From JAXLXE01 sp046328115 (GTDB taxonomy: Bacteria; Chloroflexota; UBA6077; JACCZL01), in the NCBI GenBank assembly GCA_046328115.1, contig JAXLXE010000002.1, positions 868,001 to 932,000 on the forward strand: a stretch of DNA of 64,000 bases, written 5' to 3'. Of this stretch, positions 18,085 through 25,985 are shown one piece after another. Under the pieces are notes generated by a model. The model did no database searches and had not been told where the DNA came from. It saw only the letters and a list, made by a program, of their open reading frames with translations. The position numbers and the translations under genes are program-made. Numbering within the stretch: position 1 is the stretch's first letter; every line of letters starts with the position of its first letter.

Positions 18085-18258
18085 GGGTACCGGCCGCGCT
18101 GTCGGAGTCCATTCCGCCAGGCCGAAGTTGATTCGAACCGTATACAGCGGCCGCTCGGATCGGTATGCTTTACAATCAGGTTTCCACTACGGACGGTCAT
18201 TTGAATTCAAGACGGCGGGTCATGTTCCCCGCCGCCATCACTCTTGTGGAGGGTGTGC

Positions 18259-18660
18259 ATGATTCCCCAGTTAGGCGCCATGGAGCTGATCATCATCCTG
18301 GTCATAATCATCCTGATTTTCGGGGTGGGTAAGCTACCCGAGGTCGGGTCCGCGCTCGGGAAGAGCATCCGCGAGTTCCGCGGCGCGGCAGATGCCACAG
18401 GTGATGACAAGGAGAAGGAGAGCGCCGCCAAACCAGCCCCCGCAGCCGTCGAGGCGCCGCGGGCGGCAGCTTCCGTGGAGGCTCCCCGGACCAGCGCGGC
18501 CGCCGCGCTCGCGTACACGGTTCAGTCCGGCGACACGCTGGAGAAGATCGCCAGTTCCCACGGCGTGACCATTGAGGCGCTCATGAGCGCGAACGGGTAT
18601 GCGCAGCGCGACCGTGTGCTCTACCCGGGCGACAAGGTCCAGATCCCGGCCACCGCCTAG
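18259..18660 (+). CDS. TatA/E-like protein fused to a C-terminal LysM domain
   Basis: 133 residues. The N-terminal half is a normal TatA/E: a single membrane helix (about 8-23), the FGVGKLP hinge and the amphipathic helix EVGSALGKSIREFRGA. A Lys/Glu then Ala/Pro-rich linker (about 48-84) leads to a complete LysM domain: YTVQSGDTLEKIASSHGVT, IEALMSANG and LYPGDKVQIP (about 87-131). TatA forms the pore of the twin-arginine system; LysM binds N-acetylglucosamine polymers such as peptidoglycan. Start ATG 18259 has GGAGGG 5 nt upstream. No tatC is in the window. A TatA tail normally faces the cytoplasm, so a wall-binding domain there is unexpected (see findings). Confidence 0.85.
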   Translation: MIPQLGAMELIIILVIIILIFGVGKLPEVGSALGKSIREFRGAADATGDDKEKESAAKPAPAAVEAPRAAASVEAPRTSAAAALAYTVQSGDTLEKIASSHGVTIEALMSANGYAQRDRVLYPGDKVQIPATA

Positions 18661-18797
18661 TCTTCGCGCCCAGCAGGGCGAGTCACGCACCCAGCGTACT
18701 TCGGTCGACCGGAGATGCGGGTCGTGCCGCAACGCCGCTCCGTTCGCCCGTCGGACGGCAATTCCTCGACGGGCGCACCAGGCGGCAGCGAGTTGAG

Positions 18798-19223
18798 CTA
18801 CGCCGACCGCTGGCGGGCGGGACCAACGTAGCTGGCGCTGCCAAACCCCAAGATGAGCAAGCCTACGAAGCTGAACAGCCAGAGTAGGACAACGCCGAAG
18901 GCCGCGCTTCGTCCGAACGATTCCGCGAGATCGATAGCCACCATCACCGTGGCCACGAGATTCGCGAACGGGATGAAGAACAGCACGATCCACCAGGCCG
19001 GCCGACCGACGATCTCCAACAGCAGCAAACAGTTGTAGATCGGGATCAAAACGCCCCAGCCGGGGCGGCCGGCCTTGGCATAGACTCGCCAGGCCGCGAC
19101 CATGCTGACCACGCTCAGGACGGCCACCGGCAGCCACATGACGGCCAGTACGATCAGCTCGGCGGGGCCGAGCGAGGGCGGGCCGCCACCGCGACTCTGC
19201 AGCACCGTGGTCGCCTCGGACAT
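18798..19223 (-). CDS. DUF5684-like small membrane protein
   Basis: 141 residues with four predicted helices. AWRVYAKAGRPGWGVLIPIYN followed by LLEIVGRPAWWIVLFFIP is the characteristic pattern of DUF5684-type proteins, where a helix pair is joined by the aromatic GRPxWW motif. Function unknown; homologues are small integral membrane proteins. Start taken at ATG 19223 (MSEATTV), with an alternative 12 codons upstream. It is convergent with the TatA-LysM gene. A hairpin (18745-18752 with 18768-18775) in the gap could be a weak shared terminator. Confidence 0.75.
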   Translation of the reverse strand: MSEATTVLQSRGGGPPSLGPAELIVLAVMWLPVAVLSVVSMVAAWRVYAKAGRPGWGVLIPIYNCLLLLEIVGRPAWWIVLFFIPFANLVATVMVAIDLAESFGRSAAFGVVLLWLFSFVGLLILGFGSASYVGPARQRSA

Positions 19224-19466
19224 GCTTACTCCCAGCGTCAGCGTCATACTTGCCATCACGTACTCCGTCCACAGGCCATGCGAGGCTATGGTGGTGGCCG
19301 CGGGGGTACGATGTCAAAGCCAGCGGCGCGCAGCCTCGCCCAGACGATGTGGAGTAGTCGCGGGCCATGCGCAAGCGCGCGGCGCCACGAACGCCCCGCT
19401 TCCGGTCGACTGTGCGGGCCGGCGCGCGTACAACCGTAAAATTCGTGAAACGCGCACGTCCACCGC

Positions 19467-19494
19467 TCTCCAGGCACCACTCTCCAGGCACCAC
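19467..19494. repeat. Perfect tandem duplication of a 14-bp unit
   Basis: TCTCCAGGCACCAC occurs twice in direct succession (19467-19480, 19481-19494) in the 312-bp gap between the DUF5684-like start and the coproheme decarboxylase start. The rest of this gap shows no gene I can support. The copy closest to the gene is about 40 bp from its start codon. Confidence 0.85.
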
Positions 19495-19535
19495 TCAGCG
19501 GTTTCTCGCCAAGGATCGAAGGGACTCCCCCGCGA

Positions 19536-20255
19536 ATGAGCACAGACCGTCGCCAGTACGTGAAGTACACCTTTTACAGCGTCGCCCCCGAGTGGCGTGC
19601 GCTGCCCGCCGCCGAGCGGGACGCCCACAAGCTCGAGATCGTCGAGCTACTCGAGCGCCACGCCGAACGGGTCATGATCCGCACGTACTCAACAGTAGGC
19701 ACGCGGGGTGACTGCGACTTCCTGCTCTGGACCGTCAGCTACGACCTGGACGACATCCAGCAGATCGCCAGCGAGATCGCAGGCTCAGCGATGGGTCCGT
19801 ACCTGGAGACCCCCCACTCGTACCTGGCCATGACCAAGCGCTCCCAGTACATCGACAAGCACACGCACGAGGGTCAAGAGGGCGCCAGATTGCGGATCCG
19901 CCCGGCCGACAAGAAATACTTCTTCGTGTACCCGTTCTGGAAGACTCACGACTGGTACCAGCTCGCCCGAGACGAGCGACAGACCATGATGGACGAGCAC
20001 ATCCGGATCGGCCACAAGTACCCCTCAGTGCGGATTAATACCGGCTACTCGTTCGGCCTGGACGATCAGGAGTTTGTCGTAGCGTTTGAGACGGACTTCC
20101 CGGCCGACTTCCTGGATCTAGTGATGGAGCTACGCGAGGCCGTGCAACGCAAATACACTCTGCGCGACACGCCCATCTTCACATGCGTGGCCAAGGCCCC
20201 CCGCGAGATGCTGGACCTGGTCGCCACACCCGCCCGCACGGCGGTGGGCGCATGA
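19536..20255 (+). CDS. Chlorite dismutase family protein, probable coproheme decarboxylase (HemQ/ChdC)
   Basis: 239 residues, the length of the pentameric clade of the family. FFVYPFWKTHDWYQLARDER carries the conserved Tyr of the decarboxylase site, EHIRIGHKYPSVR the probable proximal heme His, and GLDDQEFVVAFETD the downstream strand. Monoderm and related bacteria use this enzyme for the last step of the coproporphyrin-dependent heme pathway: two oxidative decarboxylations of coproheme. The distal-site residue that separates chlorite dismutase from ChdC cannot be aligned safely by eye, so both remain possible. It overlaps the next gene (a cytochrome c) by ATGA, which fits a heme-supply role. 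Confidence 0.85.
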   Translation: MSTDRRQYVKYTFYSVAPEWRALPAAERDAHKLEIVELLERHAERVMIRTYSTVGTRGDCDFLLWTVSYDLDDIQQIASEIAGSAMGPYLETPHSYLAMTKRSQYIDKHTHEGQEGARLRIRPADKKYFFVYPFWKTHDWYQLARDERQTMMDEHIRIGHKYPSVRINTGYSFGLDDQEFVVAFETDFPADFLDLVMELREAVQRKYTLRDTPIFTCVAKAPREMLDLVATPARTAVGA

Positions 20256-20668
20256 GGAAGCGGCTGGTCATCAGCGTCCTCACGATCTGCCTCATTGCAA
20301 CCAGCGCGGCGTGCGGCGGCGCAGGCGCCGGGTCAAAGCCAGGCGCCAAAGACGGCGCGGCCCCGGCCGTGAAGGTAGACGGCGACACCAATGCGGGCAA
20401 GCAGCTCTTCAGCACCAAGGGCTGCATCGCGTGCCACACCGCCGCCGGCGTGCCGGGCGCCACCGGGTCCATCGGTCCCAATCTCAACGGCCTGGGAGAC
20501 CCCGGGAAGCGCCCGTCCCTGACCGATGGCGCGCCCAACACACCTGAGAACATCAAGGCGTGGATCCAGGATCCCGGCAAGCGGAAGCCGGGCACCATGA
20601 TGCCCAACCTGAACCTGAGTGAGAAGGAGGCCACGGACCTGACCGCCTTCATGGTCACGCTGAGGTAG
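20252..20668 (+). CDS. Lipoprotein cytochrome c, single heme
   Basis: 138 residues. A signal peptide ends in a lipobox (TSAAC, Cys about 21), followed by a Gly/Ala/Lys-rich linker. The heme motif is CIACH in FSTKGCIACHTAAG, and the distal Met ligand is probably in PGTMMPNLNLS, as in class I cytochromes. The protein should be anchored on the outer face of the membrane and carry electrons, perhaps to an oxidase encoded elsewhere. Its ATG overlaps the stop of the coproheme decarboxylase gene, so the two are co-translated. Confidence 0.93.
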   Translation: MRKRLVISVLTICLIATSAACGGAGAGSKPGAKDGAAPAVKVDGDTNAGKQLFSTKGCIACHTAAGVPGATGSIGPNLNGLGDPGKRPSLTDGAPNTPENIKAWIQDPGKRKPGTMMPNLNLSEKEATDLTAFMVTLR

Positions 20669-20683
20669 CACGATTCAGGGCTG

Positions 20684-20722
20684 CTGACCCGGCCCGGCGG
20701 GACACCCGTCCCGGCGGGCGCT
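20684..20722 (+). terminator. GC-rich hairpin after the cytochrome c gene
   Basis: GCCCGGCGGGAC and GTCCCGGCGGGC pair over 12 positions with one mismatch around a 4-nt loop, starting about 20 bp after the cytochrome c stop. No T tract follows, so termination is uncertain; it may act as an mRNA 3'-end stabiliser before the DUF1802 gene. Confidence 0.35.
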
Positions 20723-20764
20723 GCAGCCGTACCGCCACACTGACCAGCCTGGGAGACACAGCAC

Positions 20765-21343
20765 ATGGCTACCACCGCGCTCAAAGAGTGGGCCGTCGCA
20801 GTGAAGCTGCTTCGCGAAGGACGACAAACGCTGCTGGTCCGCAAGGGCGGTATCCGCGAGGAGAACCGCCACTTCAAGATCGTGGCGGACAAGTTTCTGT
20901 TCTTCCCAACCTACGAGCATCAGCGGGCCGACCTCCTGCAGCCAGCGTACCGGTCAGACCTCGAAGGGGTGCTGGCCGCTGCACCCGCGCCTGGCACAGT
21001 GGACATCGGGACGTACGCCCACGTGACGGATGTCTTCGAGGTCAGCGAGCCCTGGCAGGTGGAGGCGCTGCTACCGTTCTACTGCTGGAGCCTGGGTTAC
21101 GCGGAGGAGCGCCTACGGTGGAAGCCCCGCCAGCCTCTCCTGGTGATGGCGATCCGCGCGTATCGGCTGGCCGCGCCGCGGCTGCTCGACGTGCTTCCAG
21201 CATACGGTGGCTGCAAGTCCTGGCTGGAGCTTGCCGAAGACTGTTCAACTGAGGGCATGATCCCGGCACTGACGGACGCGGAGTACACCGCGCGGATCAC
21301 GGAAGTCCGCAAAGCGCTGGCACGCCAACCATTGGGCGTCTAG
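20765..21343 (+). CDS. DUF1802 family protein
   Basis: 192 residues matching the DUF1802 pattern: ALKEWAVAVKLLREGRQTLL, VRKGGIREENRHFKI and FFPTYEHQRADLL at the N-terminus, VDIGTYAHVTDVFEV in the middle. Cytoplasmic, no membrane segment or signal peptide. Function of the family is unknown; the family is found in cyanobacteria, Chloroflexota and others. It follows the heme/cytochrome pair on the same strand and precedes an aldo/keto reductase by 24 bp. Confidence 0.88.
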   Translation: MATTALKEWAVAVKLLREGRQTLLVRKGGIREENRHFKIVADKFLFFPTYEHQRADLLQPAYRSDLEGVLAAAPAPGTVDIGTYAHVTDVFEVSEPWQVEALLPFYCWSLGYAEERLRWKPRQPLLVMAIRAYRLAAPRLLDVLPAYGGCKSWLELAEDCSTEGMIPALTDAEYTARITEVRKALARQPLGV

Positions 21344-21367
21344 CCCGCGCCTCACACGGAGCAACGG

Positions 21368-22360
21368 ATGCAAACGCGACGACTTGGAACCACCGACGTA
21401 GAGCTTAGCGTCATCGGCTTTGGCGTCTGGACCGTCTCCGCCGGCTGGTGGGGCGACTACTCGGACGATCAGGCAGCCGACCTGCTGCGGCGGTCCGCCG
21501 ATCTCGGCGTGACCTTCTTCGACACCGGGGACACGTACGGTAACGGACGCGGCGAGACGGTGATGGCAAAAGCATTTCCCAAAGACCGCTCGCGCATCAC
21601 CATCGGCACCAAGTTCGGCTACGACTTCTACTCCAATCCCAACGAGAACCGTGGCCAGCGTGAGCGGCCGCACAACTGGTCGCCAGAGTTCATAAGATTC
21701 GCTCTGGAGCAGAGCCTGTCGCGGCTCGGCACGGACTACGTAGACCTGTACCAGCTCCACAATCCGCGGATGGACGCCATTCAGCGCGACGACGTGTTCG
21801 CGTTGCTCGAGGACCTGAAAACGGCGGGCAAGATCAGAGCGTACGGTGCGGCGCTCGGGCCGGCCATCGGCGGCACCGAGCACGGAGATCAGGTCCTGCA
21901 GGCCCGCAAGATGGACGCCATGCAGATTATCTTCAACCTGCTGGAGCAGGATCCGGGGAGGCGCTTCTTTCCCATCGCGCGGGAGAAAAATGTGGGGATT
22001 CTGGTACGCGTACCCCACTCCTCCGGGCTGCTCGAGGGCAAGTACACCAAGGACACCACGTTCCCAGCCAGCGATCACCGTAGCCACCGGCCGAAAGAGT
22101 GGCTGATCGAGGGACTTCAGAAGATCGAAACACTCAGGTTCCTCTACCACGAGCGCGGAACCACGCTGGCCCAGGCCGCGCTGCAGTGGATTCTAGAGGA
22201 GCCATCCATCACCTCCATCCAGCCCAACATCTACAACCTGGAGCAGCTCGAGGAGTTCGCCGCGGCCGGGAGCGCCCCTCAACTCACCGCGGACGACCTC
22301 CAGCAGGTGGCGCGGCTGTACGAGCAGAACTTTGGCGTGGCGGTCGCCGCGGCCACCTGA
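21368..22360 (+). CDS. Aldo/keto reductase
   Basis: 330 residues of the NADPH-dependent TIM-barrel oxidoreductases. The catalytic tetrad is visible: Asp and Tyr in FDTGDTYGNGRGE, Lys in IGTKFGYD and His in YQLHNPRMD. The N-terminus MQTRRLGTTDVELSVIGFG and the C-terminal QAALQWILEEPSITSIQP are typical of the YdhF/Tas-like group. Substrate cannot be predicted. It is 24 bp behind the DUF1802 gene and probably shares its transcript. Confidence 0.93.
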   Translation: MQTRRLGTTDVELSVIGFGVWTVSAGWWGDYSDDQAADLLRRSADLGVTFFDTGDTYGNGRGETVMAKAFPKDRSRITIGTKFGYDFYSNPNENRGQRERPHNWSPEFIRFALEQSLSRLGTDYVDLYQLHNPRMDAIQRDDVFALLEDLKTAGKIRAYGAALGPAIGGTEHGDQVLQARKMDAMQIIFNLLEQDPGRRFFPIAREKNVGILVRVPHSSGLLEGKYTKDTTFPASDHRSHRPKEWLIEGLQKIETLRFLYHERGTTLAQAALQWILEEPSITSIQPNIYNLEQLEEFAAAGSAPQLTADDLQQVARLYEQNFGVAVAAAT

Positions 22361-22455
22361 GTCCTGGGGAGCGGGGTCTCACACCTCCGCTCCCGTCGCC
22401 AGCGTCGCCCCCGTACGGCTGGCTCGCGGAAGCTCGCGCGAGCTACCCTGATCGC

Positions 22456-24714
22456 ATGACACGCGGCACGCCGCAGCTCGCCCGCGCGGCACTGCACGAT
22501 CTCTTTGGATTCAGCGACTACCGCCCCGGCCAGGAGCCGGTGGTCAGCGCCATCTGCGCCGGCCAGGACGTCCTCTCGATCATGCCCACTGGCGCGGGCA
22601 AGTCGCTGTGCTACCAGCTCGCGGCCATGATACGAGACGGCTGCACCCTGGTCATCTCGCCGCTCCTGGCGCTGATGAAGGATCAGCTGGACGGGCTGCC
22701 GGAGCGTGTTCTGGCCCAGACCACCGTGTTCAACAGCCAGGTGGAGCGGGCCGAGCGAGACCGCCGGATGGAGCTCCTTGCCCGGGGCGGCGTCAAGCTG
22801 GTGTACGCCACGCCGGAGCGGCTGCGGCAGCGATCGTTCCTCCGCGCGCTGGGCCTGGCGGGCGTCTCGCTGGTGGTGGTGGACGAGGCCCACTGCATCT
22901 CGCTGTGGGGGCATGACTTCCGGCCTGACTACCTGTTCGTCCAACGCGCGCTGGAGCTCCTTGGCCGACCCCAGCTCCTGGCGCTGACGGCCACCGCCAC
23001 GACGGAGATCCAACAGGAGCTCGACGCACGATTCGGTCGCAGGCTCACACGGATCATGGCGGGTGTGCTGCGCGAGAACCTCCATCTCGAGGTCCTGACG
23101 CTCGAAAGCCGCGAGCAGAAGCTGCGCGAGCTCGCCAATCTGGTCGGCCCGCGCGACCGCGGGAGCGGGATCGTGTACGTCCGGAGCCGCCAGGACGCGG
23201 AGGAGCTGGCAACGTTTCTCAAGCGGCGTGGCATCGCGGCGGACCACTACCACGCCGGCCTGGAGACATCTGAGCGCAACGCGGCCCAGGCCGCGTTCAT
23301 GGAGAACCGCACCCGCGTGATGGTGGCCACCACCGCGTTCGGCATGGGGATAGACAAGGCGGATGTGCGCTTCGTGGTGCACTTTAGTCCGCCCGAGTCC
23401 ATCGAAGCGTACGTCCAGGAGTCCGGACGGGCCGGGCGAGACGGGAAGCCGGCCCGCTGCGTGATGTTGGCTACCGCATCCGATCGCGGGACCCTGCGGC
23501 GGCGAATCACGCGGGACCGGATCGGTATCGAGACGCTCCGCGCGGTGTACGGCAGCGTGCGGAGCGCCGCGACGGATGGCTTCCTGACGCTGAAGACGGA
23601 TCGCCTGGCGGCCCTTGCTCCGGGCACTGAAGAGTCCGTCGCGCGTGCCGCGGTGAGCCTGCTCGAGCGGGCAGGGCTCCTGCGCCGCCACCTGGACGTG
23701 CCAGGCTACATCGACGCCGAGCTGACGGATCCATCCAGCACGGATCGCTGGCGCTCCGCGCGCGGCTCAACCCCGGCCGTAGCCAGAGCCCTGGGCCTGC
23801 CACCCGCCGTGGTGGAGGATGCGCTGTTGGACCGGCAGGCGCGCGGGGAAGCGCGCGTGACGATGACGGGTCGCGAGCTGCTGATCGAGCTCCTCCCGGC
23901 TCCACCGGACGCGGCGAAGCGAGTGGACCAGATCCTCGAGAGCTGGGACCAGGTGCAGGAGCAACGGCTAGACACGCTGGTCAGGTATCTCCAGAGTCGG
24001 GCGTGCCGCCATGCGCTCATCGCGCGCCACTTTGGGACAGACTCCGCCCGACGCTGCACTGCCTGCGACAACTGCGACCTGATCCGCGGCGCCGCTACGG
24101 GATCGACCGGCAACCAGGAGGCGCCCAGTCGCTCCATCCTCACCATGCACCCGCGCGACGTGACGTTGGCGTGCGTGCAAGCGTTGCCGTTCCCGCTCGG
24201 TCGGGAGAAGCTGGGATTGATCCTGCGCGGCTCCGTGGAGGCGCCGCTGCCGCCGGAGCGCGCGCGTTTCTTCGGCGCGCTGGAACACCTCACCGCCAAG
24301 GCGATCCGCACGACAATCGAGGAGCTGGTCGCGGAGGGTTTCCTGACGCGCGATGAGGGCGAGTACCCGGTCCTGCTCATCACAGACCAGGGGCGCGAGA
24401 AACAGCCTGAGCCGCCACCGCGCACGGTTTCCGTGGCGGACAAGCGCTCCCGCAAGCAACCGAGCAGTGCTGACGATCCCGGGACGGCCGCGGCATTCGA
24501 ACGATTGCGAGCCTGGCGCCGCCAGCGCGCTTCCGCGGATGGCGTGGCACCGTTCATCGTCAGCTCGGACGCAACGCTGCTAGCCATCGCCAGGGCCCAG
24601 CCGCGAGACACGCGCGAGCTGGCGCTGGTGGACGGGATCGGTCCGGCGAAGGTCGAGCGCTACGGCGGCGAGCTGATCGAGGTAGTGCGGTCCGCCGGCC
24701 CAGCTAGACCGTAG
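22456..24714 (+). CDS. recQ: ATP-dependent DNA helicase RecQ
   Basis: 752 residues. Helicase motifs: Walker A in MPTGAGKSLCYQL, DEAHCISLWGHDFRPDY (motif II with the RecQ aromatic-loop region), TATAT (motif III) and QESGRAGRDG (motif VI). A Cys cluster CTACDNCD with an upstream ACRH gives the RecQ zinc finger, then a winged-helix RQC region and an HRDC domain at the C-terminus (ATLLAIARAQPRDTRELALV). It unwinds branched DNA in recombination repair. Start is ATG 22456, since the upstream extension in this frame overlaps the aldo/keto reductase. The 3' end overlaps the convergent PAS gene by 11 bp. Confidence 0.96.
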   Translation: MTRGTPQLARAALHDLFGFSDYRPGQEPVVSAICAGQDVLSIMPTGAGKSLCYQLAAMIRDGCTLVISPLLALMKDQLDGLPERVLAQTTVFNSQVERAERDRRMELLARGGVKLVYATPERLRQRSFLRALGLAGVSLVVVDEAHCISLWGHDFRPDYLFVQRALELLGRPQLLALTATATTEIQQELDARFGRRLTRIMAGVLRENLHLEVLTLESREQKLRELANLVGPRDRGSGIVYVRSRQDAEELATFLKRRGIAADHYHAGLETSERNAAQAAFMENRTRVMVATTAFGMGIDKADVRFVVHFSPPESIEAYVQESGRAGRDGKPARCVMLATASDRGTLRRRITRDRIGIETLRAVYGSVRSAATDGFLTLKTDRLAALAPGTEESVARAAVSLLERAGLLRRHLDVPGYIDAELTDPSSTDRWRSARGSTPAVARALGLPPAVVEDALLDRQARGEARVTMTGRELLIELLPAPPDAAKRVDQILESWDQVQEQRLDTLVRYLQSRACRHALIARHFGTDSARRCTACDNCDLIRGAATGSTGNQEAPSRSILTMHPRDVTLACVQALPFPLGREKLGLILRGSVEAPLPPERARFFGALEHLTAKAIRTTIEELVAEGFLTRDEGEYPVLLITDQGREKQPEPPPRTVSVADKRSRKQPSSADDPGTAAAFERLRAWRRQRASADGVAPFIVSSDATLLAIARAQPRDTRELALVDGIGPAKVERYGGELIEVVRSAGPARP

Positions 24715-25768
24715 CCGCGTCCAGATCCAGGGACGGTCCCACCGGCGTGTCCTTGAGGGCAAACCGGGTGACGGCCTGGAGTCGCTCGGCGTACTCGCTG
24801 ACCGCGACCAGAGCCGTCTCAGCCTCACCCAGGAGCTCCGCCGTGGAGGGCGGGATGGAGGCCCGACGTCGCAGCATCTCCAGCGCGCCCGTAGCCAGGG
24901 CGAGACGGTTGTTGACCACGTGAACCACGTCGCGCGCGGTGACACGCACGGCCTCCACCTGGGCGGTCTCCAGAAGGGCCGCAACCCGCGCATCCTCCGC
25001 CTGGCGTTGACCGCTTAGATCCCGTTCCACCACAACAAAGTGCCCAATGGTGCGCGCAACGTCCTCAACGGGTGTGACTCGCCACTCCGCGGCGTACGTG
25101 GTGCCGTCCTTGCGGACGCCCTGGCCTTCCTCAACCACAGTCTCGCCGCGCCGCATGGCGGCCAGCAGGCGATCCGCCGTGCCGCCGTTCTCGCGGCTCA
25201 CGAGCGCCGGCAGCGGCTGGCCAGCCACGTCATCAGAAGCGTAGCCGGTCACGCGAGTGTAAGCCGGATTGACGTACACAACGGATGGTGACGCCGCGCC
25301 ATCGCCGGCCGGCGCCACGATGGCCACGGCGTCATCCAGGTAGTGAACGGCCGCCTGGATGATGTTCAGCGCCTCGCGAGCGCGCCAGCCGGCAGACACA
25401 TCGCGCAGCACCCACTGGAAGAGCGCGTGCGAGGCAATGTTGACCCGAGTGACGATCGCCTCCGCCAGCACCTCCGCCCCGCCATTTCGACGACAGCGCC
25501 ATTGGCCGCGCCACTCTCCGAACTGGCGGGCCAGATGCTGGACCGGCTGGACTCGGAAATGCTCGTCCGCCACCATCAGCTCGATGACGGAGAGGCGCTC
25601 CAGATGGTCGCGCTCGTAGCCAAGCATACGGACAGCAGCGGCATTCGCGGAGACGATGCGGCCGTCTACGCTGTCCACCAGGAGGACGGCGTCAGGCAAC
25701 GCGTCCAGCATGGCCGCGTCGATCATCTCATCTAGTGTAGGCTCGCGCCCGACGGTCTCTACACTCAC
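24704..25768 (-). CDS. Dual-PAS sensor protein lacking a recognisable kinase ATPase domain
   Basis: About 354 residues from GTG 25768 (374 from TTG 25828). Two PAS domains are visible: one around DALPDAVLLVDSVDGRIVSAN, with NAAAVRMLGY, and one around VYVNPAYTRVTGYASDDV, whose PAC-like end is RKDGTTYAAEWRVTPV. A helical segment follows (AQVEAVRVTARDVVHVVNNR) that looks like a histidine-kinase DHp helix, including a His in VVHVVNNRLA. The protein then ends after about 60 residues, with no HATPase N, G1 or G2 boxes. It could be a decayed kinase, a signalling scaffold or a phosphotransfer protein. A promoter lies just upstream. Confidence 0.8.
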   Translation of the reverse strand: MSVETVGREPTLDEMIDAAMLDALPDAVLLVDSVDGRIVSANAAAVRMLGYERDHLERLSVIELMVADEHFRVQPVQHLARQFGEWRGQWRCRRNGGAEVLAEAIVTRVNIASHALFQWVLRDVSAGWRAREALNIIQAAVHYLDDAVAIVAPAGDGAASPSVVYVNPAYTRVTGYASDDVAGQPLPALVSRENGGTADRLLAAMRRGETVVEEGQGVRKDGTTYAAEWRVTPVEDVARTIGHFVVVERDLSGQRQAEDARVAALLETAQVEAVRVTARDVVHVVNNRLALATGALEMLRRRASIPPSTAELLGEAETALVAVSEYAERLQAVTRFALKDTPVGPSLDLDAATV

Positions 25769-25852
25769 GTCGTCCCTGCCAGGCGCACCCCGCGCCCCGA
25801 CCCAGACCCCGATAGCACCGCGGATCAAAATCTTCTGACCCGCTACCGCGAC

Positions 25853-25881
25853 ACTATATCACAGTAGAGCGACAAAGTCAC
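25853..25881 (-). promoter_or_regulatory. Putative extended -10 promoter for the PAS protein gene
   Basis: On the minus strand GTGACT (25881-25876) and TATAGT (25858-25853) are separated by 17 nt, and TGA directly precedes the -10, giving an extended -10 element. Predicted transcription start near 25846, 18 nt upstream of the TTG start or about 78 nt upstream of the GTG start. Confidence 0.55.
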
Positions 25882-25985
25882 TCACTTGAGAGCGGGCGCG
25901 TGTGTCCGTCTCACCGCGATTGCGGCCATTCGCTCCATCAGCGCACGGGCACCCACTACGTCGCGCTGTACCCAGACCGGGGCAG

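Noticed and set aside
18125..18145. ATTCGAACC resembling a tRNA T-loop on the minus strand
   Set aside because: The bases on both sides do not form a 5-bp T stem and no acceptor or anticodon arm can be built.
18128..18176. Possible promoter (TACAAT at 18171-18176) for the TatA-LysM gene
   Set aside because: No acceptable -35 at 16-18 nt spacing; only the -10 resembles consensus.
17201..18262. Plus-strand open frame of 353 codons opposite the PMT-like gene
   Set aside because: Opposite strand of a well supported membrane glycosyltransferase; low-complexity Arg/Ser/Ala product.
22279..23691. Long minus-strand open frame of 470 codons opposite recQ
   Set aside because: It lies entirely antisense to the end of the aldo/keto reductase gene and the recQ helicase domain, has no family motif and an Arg/His/Gln-rich composition typical of GC-rich shadow frames.
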